Shown piece after piece: positions 62,802 through 64,000 of a stretch of 64,000 nucleotides of DNA. The position numbers and the translations under genes were made by a program. The stretch is taken from assembly GCA_963971225.1 (NCBI GenBank), contig OZ020270.1, forward strand, positions 1,798,001 to 1,862,000, given 5' to 3'. The notes below the pieces were generated by a model. It worked only from the letters and a program-made list of their open reading frames with translations. It ran no database searches and was not told where the DNA came from. The stretch's first letter is position 1. Each line of letters opens with the position of its first letter. The stretch is from Melieria omissa (lineage: Eukaryota; Arthropoda; Insecta; Diptera; Ulidiidae).

Positions 62802-64000
62802 CTGCCAACTGATGGTCCCAGTAAGATCGACTCAGTACAGAAATTGGACAGTGCGCTAGCTTCCCTTACAGCTGCCTACAAAGTTGCCACTGAGGAGTCA
62901 TGCCCCGTGAGACCACTCTGGGGTAATACGAAACCTAATTGGTGGAACTCTGAGGTAGCTGTACTTAGAAGGGAGTGCCGAAAACTTTTCAATCGCGCTA
63001 GGGCGACAAACGACTGGTCCGAATATAAAGCCAGACTAAAGCTGTTTAAAAAAGCGGTAAGATCTGCTAAGCGATCCTCTTGGAGGCAGTTCTGTCAGAA
63101 TATAGAATGCAACTCTGAGGCCAGTCGCCTTCGCAAGATACTCGCTTCCTGTCCAGCGGTCCCTAGCTTTCTGCAAAGGGAAGACGGTTCCTGGACATCG
63201 TCGAGCCAGGAGACAATCGAACTCCTGGTTGACACTCATTTTCCGGGTAATAGTTGTACTGACGAAACTATCCTGGGTACAACAAGTTTAATCGGCCCAC
63301 ATCATAGCATGGGGGTACAAGACATAGTCAGCAGCGAAAAACTGCACTGGGCTATAAATAGTTTTTTGCCCTTCAAGTCTCCGGGGCCTGACGGTATTAT
63401 ACCAGCTGACTTACAACACACATCAGACTTGGCCGTACCGTGGCTACTGGAGATCTGTGTAGCTGTTCTACACTTGTCTCACATTCCTTCTATTTGGACT
63501 GAGGTAAATGTGATCTTCATTCCTAAAGCGGGAAAGGTCTCACACTCGAAAGCAAAAGACCACAGGCCTATTAGCCTGTCCTCTTTTCTCCTTAAAATCT
63601 TTGAAAGGCTCATCGATGTTTACATTAGGGATAAAGTGGGTCATCTTCTTTCACCCAATCAGCATGCATATACGAAGGGCAAATCCGTTGAGACGGCTCT
63701 TCATGCAGTCGTGCGGCAAATTGAATACTCCCTCCTTTTCAGAGAATACACTTTGGTCTCTTTTCTCGACATTGAGGGAGCTTTCAACAATATTTTCCCG
63801 GCGGCCATTACTGGCTCACTGACCAATTTGAACCTATGTAAGCCGGTAGTGGACATAGTTCATCTCCTCTTAGCAAATAGGGTTATTAACTCTTCGCTAG
63901 GCTGCTCCTCCGTTAGGAGGTGGGTCACCAGAGGCACCCCGCAGGGGGGAGTCCTTTCTCCTCTCCTCTGGAACCTAGCGATAAATGACCTGCTGTTGCA
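62802..64000 (+). CDS. LINE ORF2, 5'-truncated, open to the window edge
   Basis: From 62802 a single frame runs 399 codons without a stop and leaves the window. It starts in the linker between endonuclease and reverse transcriptase (LPTDGPSKIDSVQKLDSAL, then PNWWNSEVAVLRRECRKLF). RT motifs follow: FLPFKSPGPDGIIPADLQ near 63375, HRPISLSSFLLKIFERLI near 63570, GKSVETALHAVVRQIEY near 63680, SFLDIEGAFNNI near 63760 and TRGTPQGGVLSPLLWNLAI near 63930. The YADD box lies beyond 64000. It is a third LOA/I-type family, distinct from LINE X and from the intact LINE. There is no start codon; the 5' end is a truncation against the mariner fragment. Confidence 0.88.
   Translation, partial: MPTDGPSKIDSVQKLDSALASLTAAYKVATEESCPVRPLWGNTKPNWWNSEVAVLRRECRKLFNRARATNDWSEYKARLKLFKKAVRSAKRSSWRQFCQNIECNSEASRLRKILASCPAVPSFLQREDGSWTSSSQETIELLVDTHFPGNSCTDETILGTTSLIGPHHSMGVQDIVSSEKLHWAINSFLPFKSPGPDGIIPADLQHTSDLAVPWLLEICVAVLHLSHIPSIWTEVNVIFIPKAGKVSHSKAKDHRPISLSSFLLKIFERLIDVYIRDKVGHLLSPNQHAYTKGKSVETALHAVVRQIEYSLLFREYTLVSFLDIEGAFNNIFPAAITGSLTNLNLCKPVVDIVHLLLANRVINSSLGCSSVRRWVTRGTPQGGVLSPLLWNLAINDLLL

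Overview
The window looks like repeat-rich DNA from a higher fly (Diptera: Brachycera). A tephritid fruit fly is my best guess, because the tRNA-derived SINE body, the piggyBac-like MITEs and the mariner types resemble ones I recall from that family; I could not check this. I see no host gene with convincing exons. Nearly everything that can be identified is a transposable element, intact, decayed or nested inside another, and the rest is AT-rich DNA without recognisable content.

Layout. 1-5760: (TATAA)n pentanucleotide arrays carrying two near-identical non-autonomous Helitrons, each with the same SINE inside, plus a truncated third Helitron end. 5761-12700: a solo LTR, a decayed LINE reverse transcriptase, a Helitron scrap, two piggyBac-like MITEs, a decayed Tc1 transposase and a nested pair of palindromic MITEs. 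12758-23971: two BEL-like LTRs and a broken gag, with between them a stack of insertions: a LOA/I-type LINE (X) is cut by a second LINE (Y, minus strand), which is cut by a hAT element, which holds a solo LTR and a deleted mariner. An inverted pair of LINE 5' ends lies at 21-22.3 kb. 24117-25206: a gypsy LTR and leader, a 200-N assembly gap, and a 110-bp-arm palindrome abutting the gap. 25.6-28.2 kb: a second broken copy of LINE X. 28384-35495: a complete but mutated errantivirus-type gypsy provirus (LTR, gag, pol, env, LTR) flanked by TATA.

36.5-41.3 kb: a transposon-derived ORF cut by a solo LTR, a pogo-like MITE, two more solo LTRs and a decayed RAG1/Transib-like transposase. 41.4-48.8 kb: Helitron material split by an internally deleted mariner that itself contains a 4.24-kb block (42629-46866). 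That block is an almost exact copy of sequence at 50098-60364, but lacks two later insertions found there: a LINE with both ORFs open (53229-58624) and a deleted mariner (59669-60287). 48766-50600: a mariner with an open, N-terminally shortened transposase and a decayed Tc1. 60984-62520: a decayed P-element/THAP9-like transposase, cut by a mariner end. 62802-64000: a 5'-truncated LINE ORF2 that stays open to the edge of the window.

The genes do not form a pathway. The main story is the order of insertions, which target-site duplications and the duplicated block allow to be read in unusual detail. The element most likely to have been active recently is the LINE at 53229-58624.
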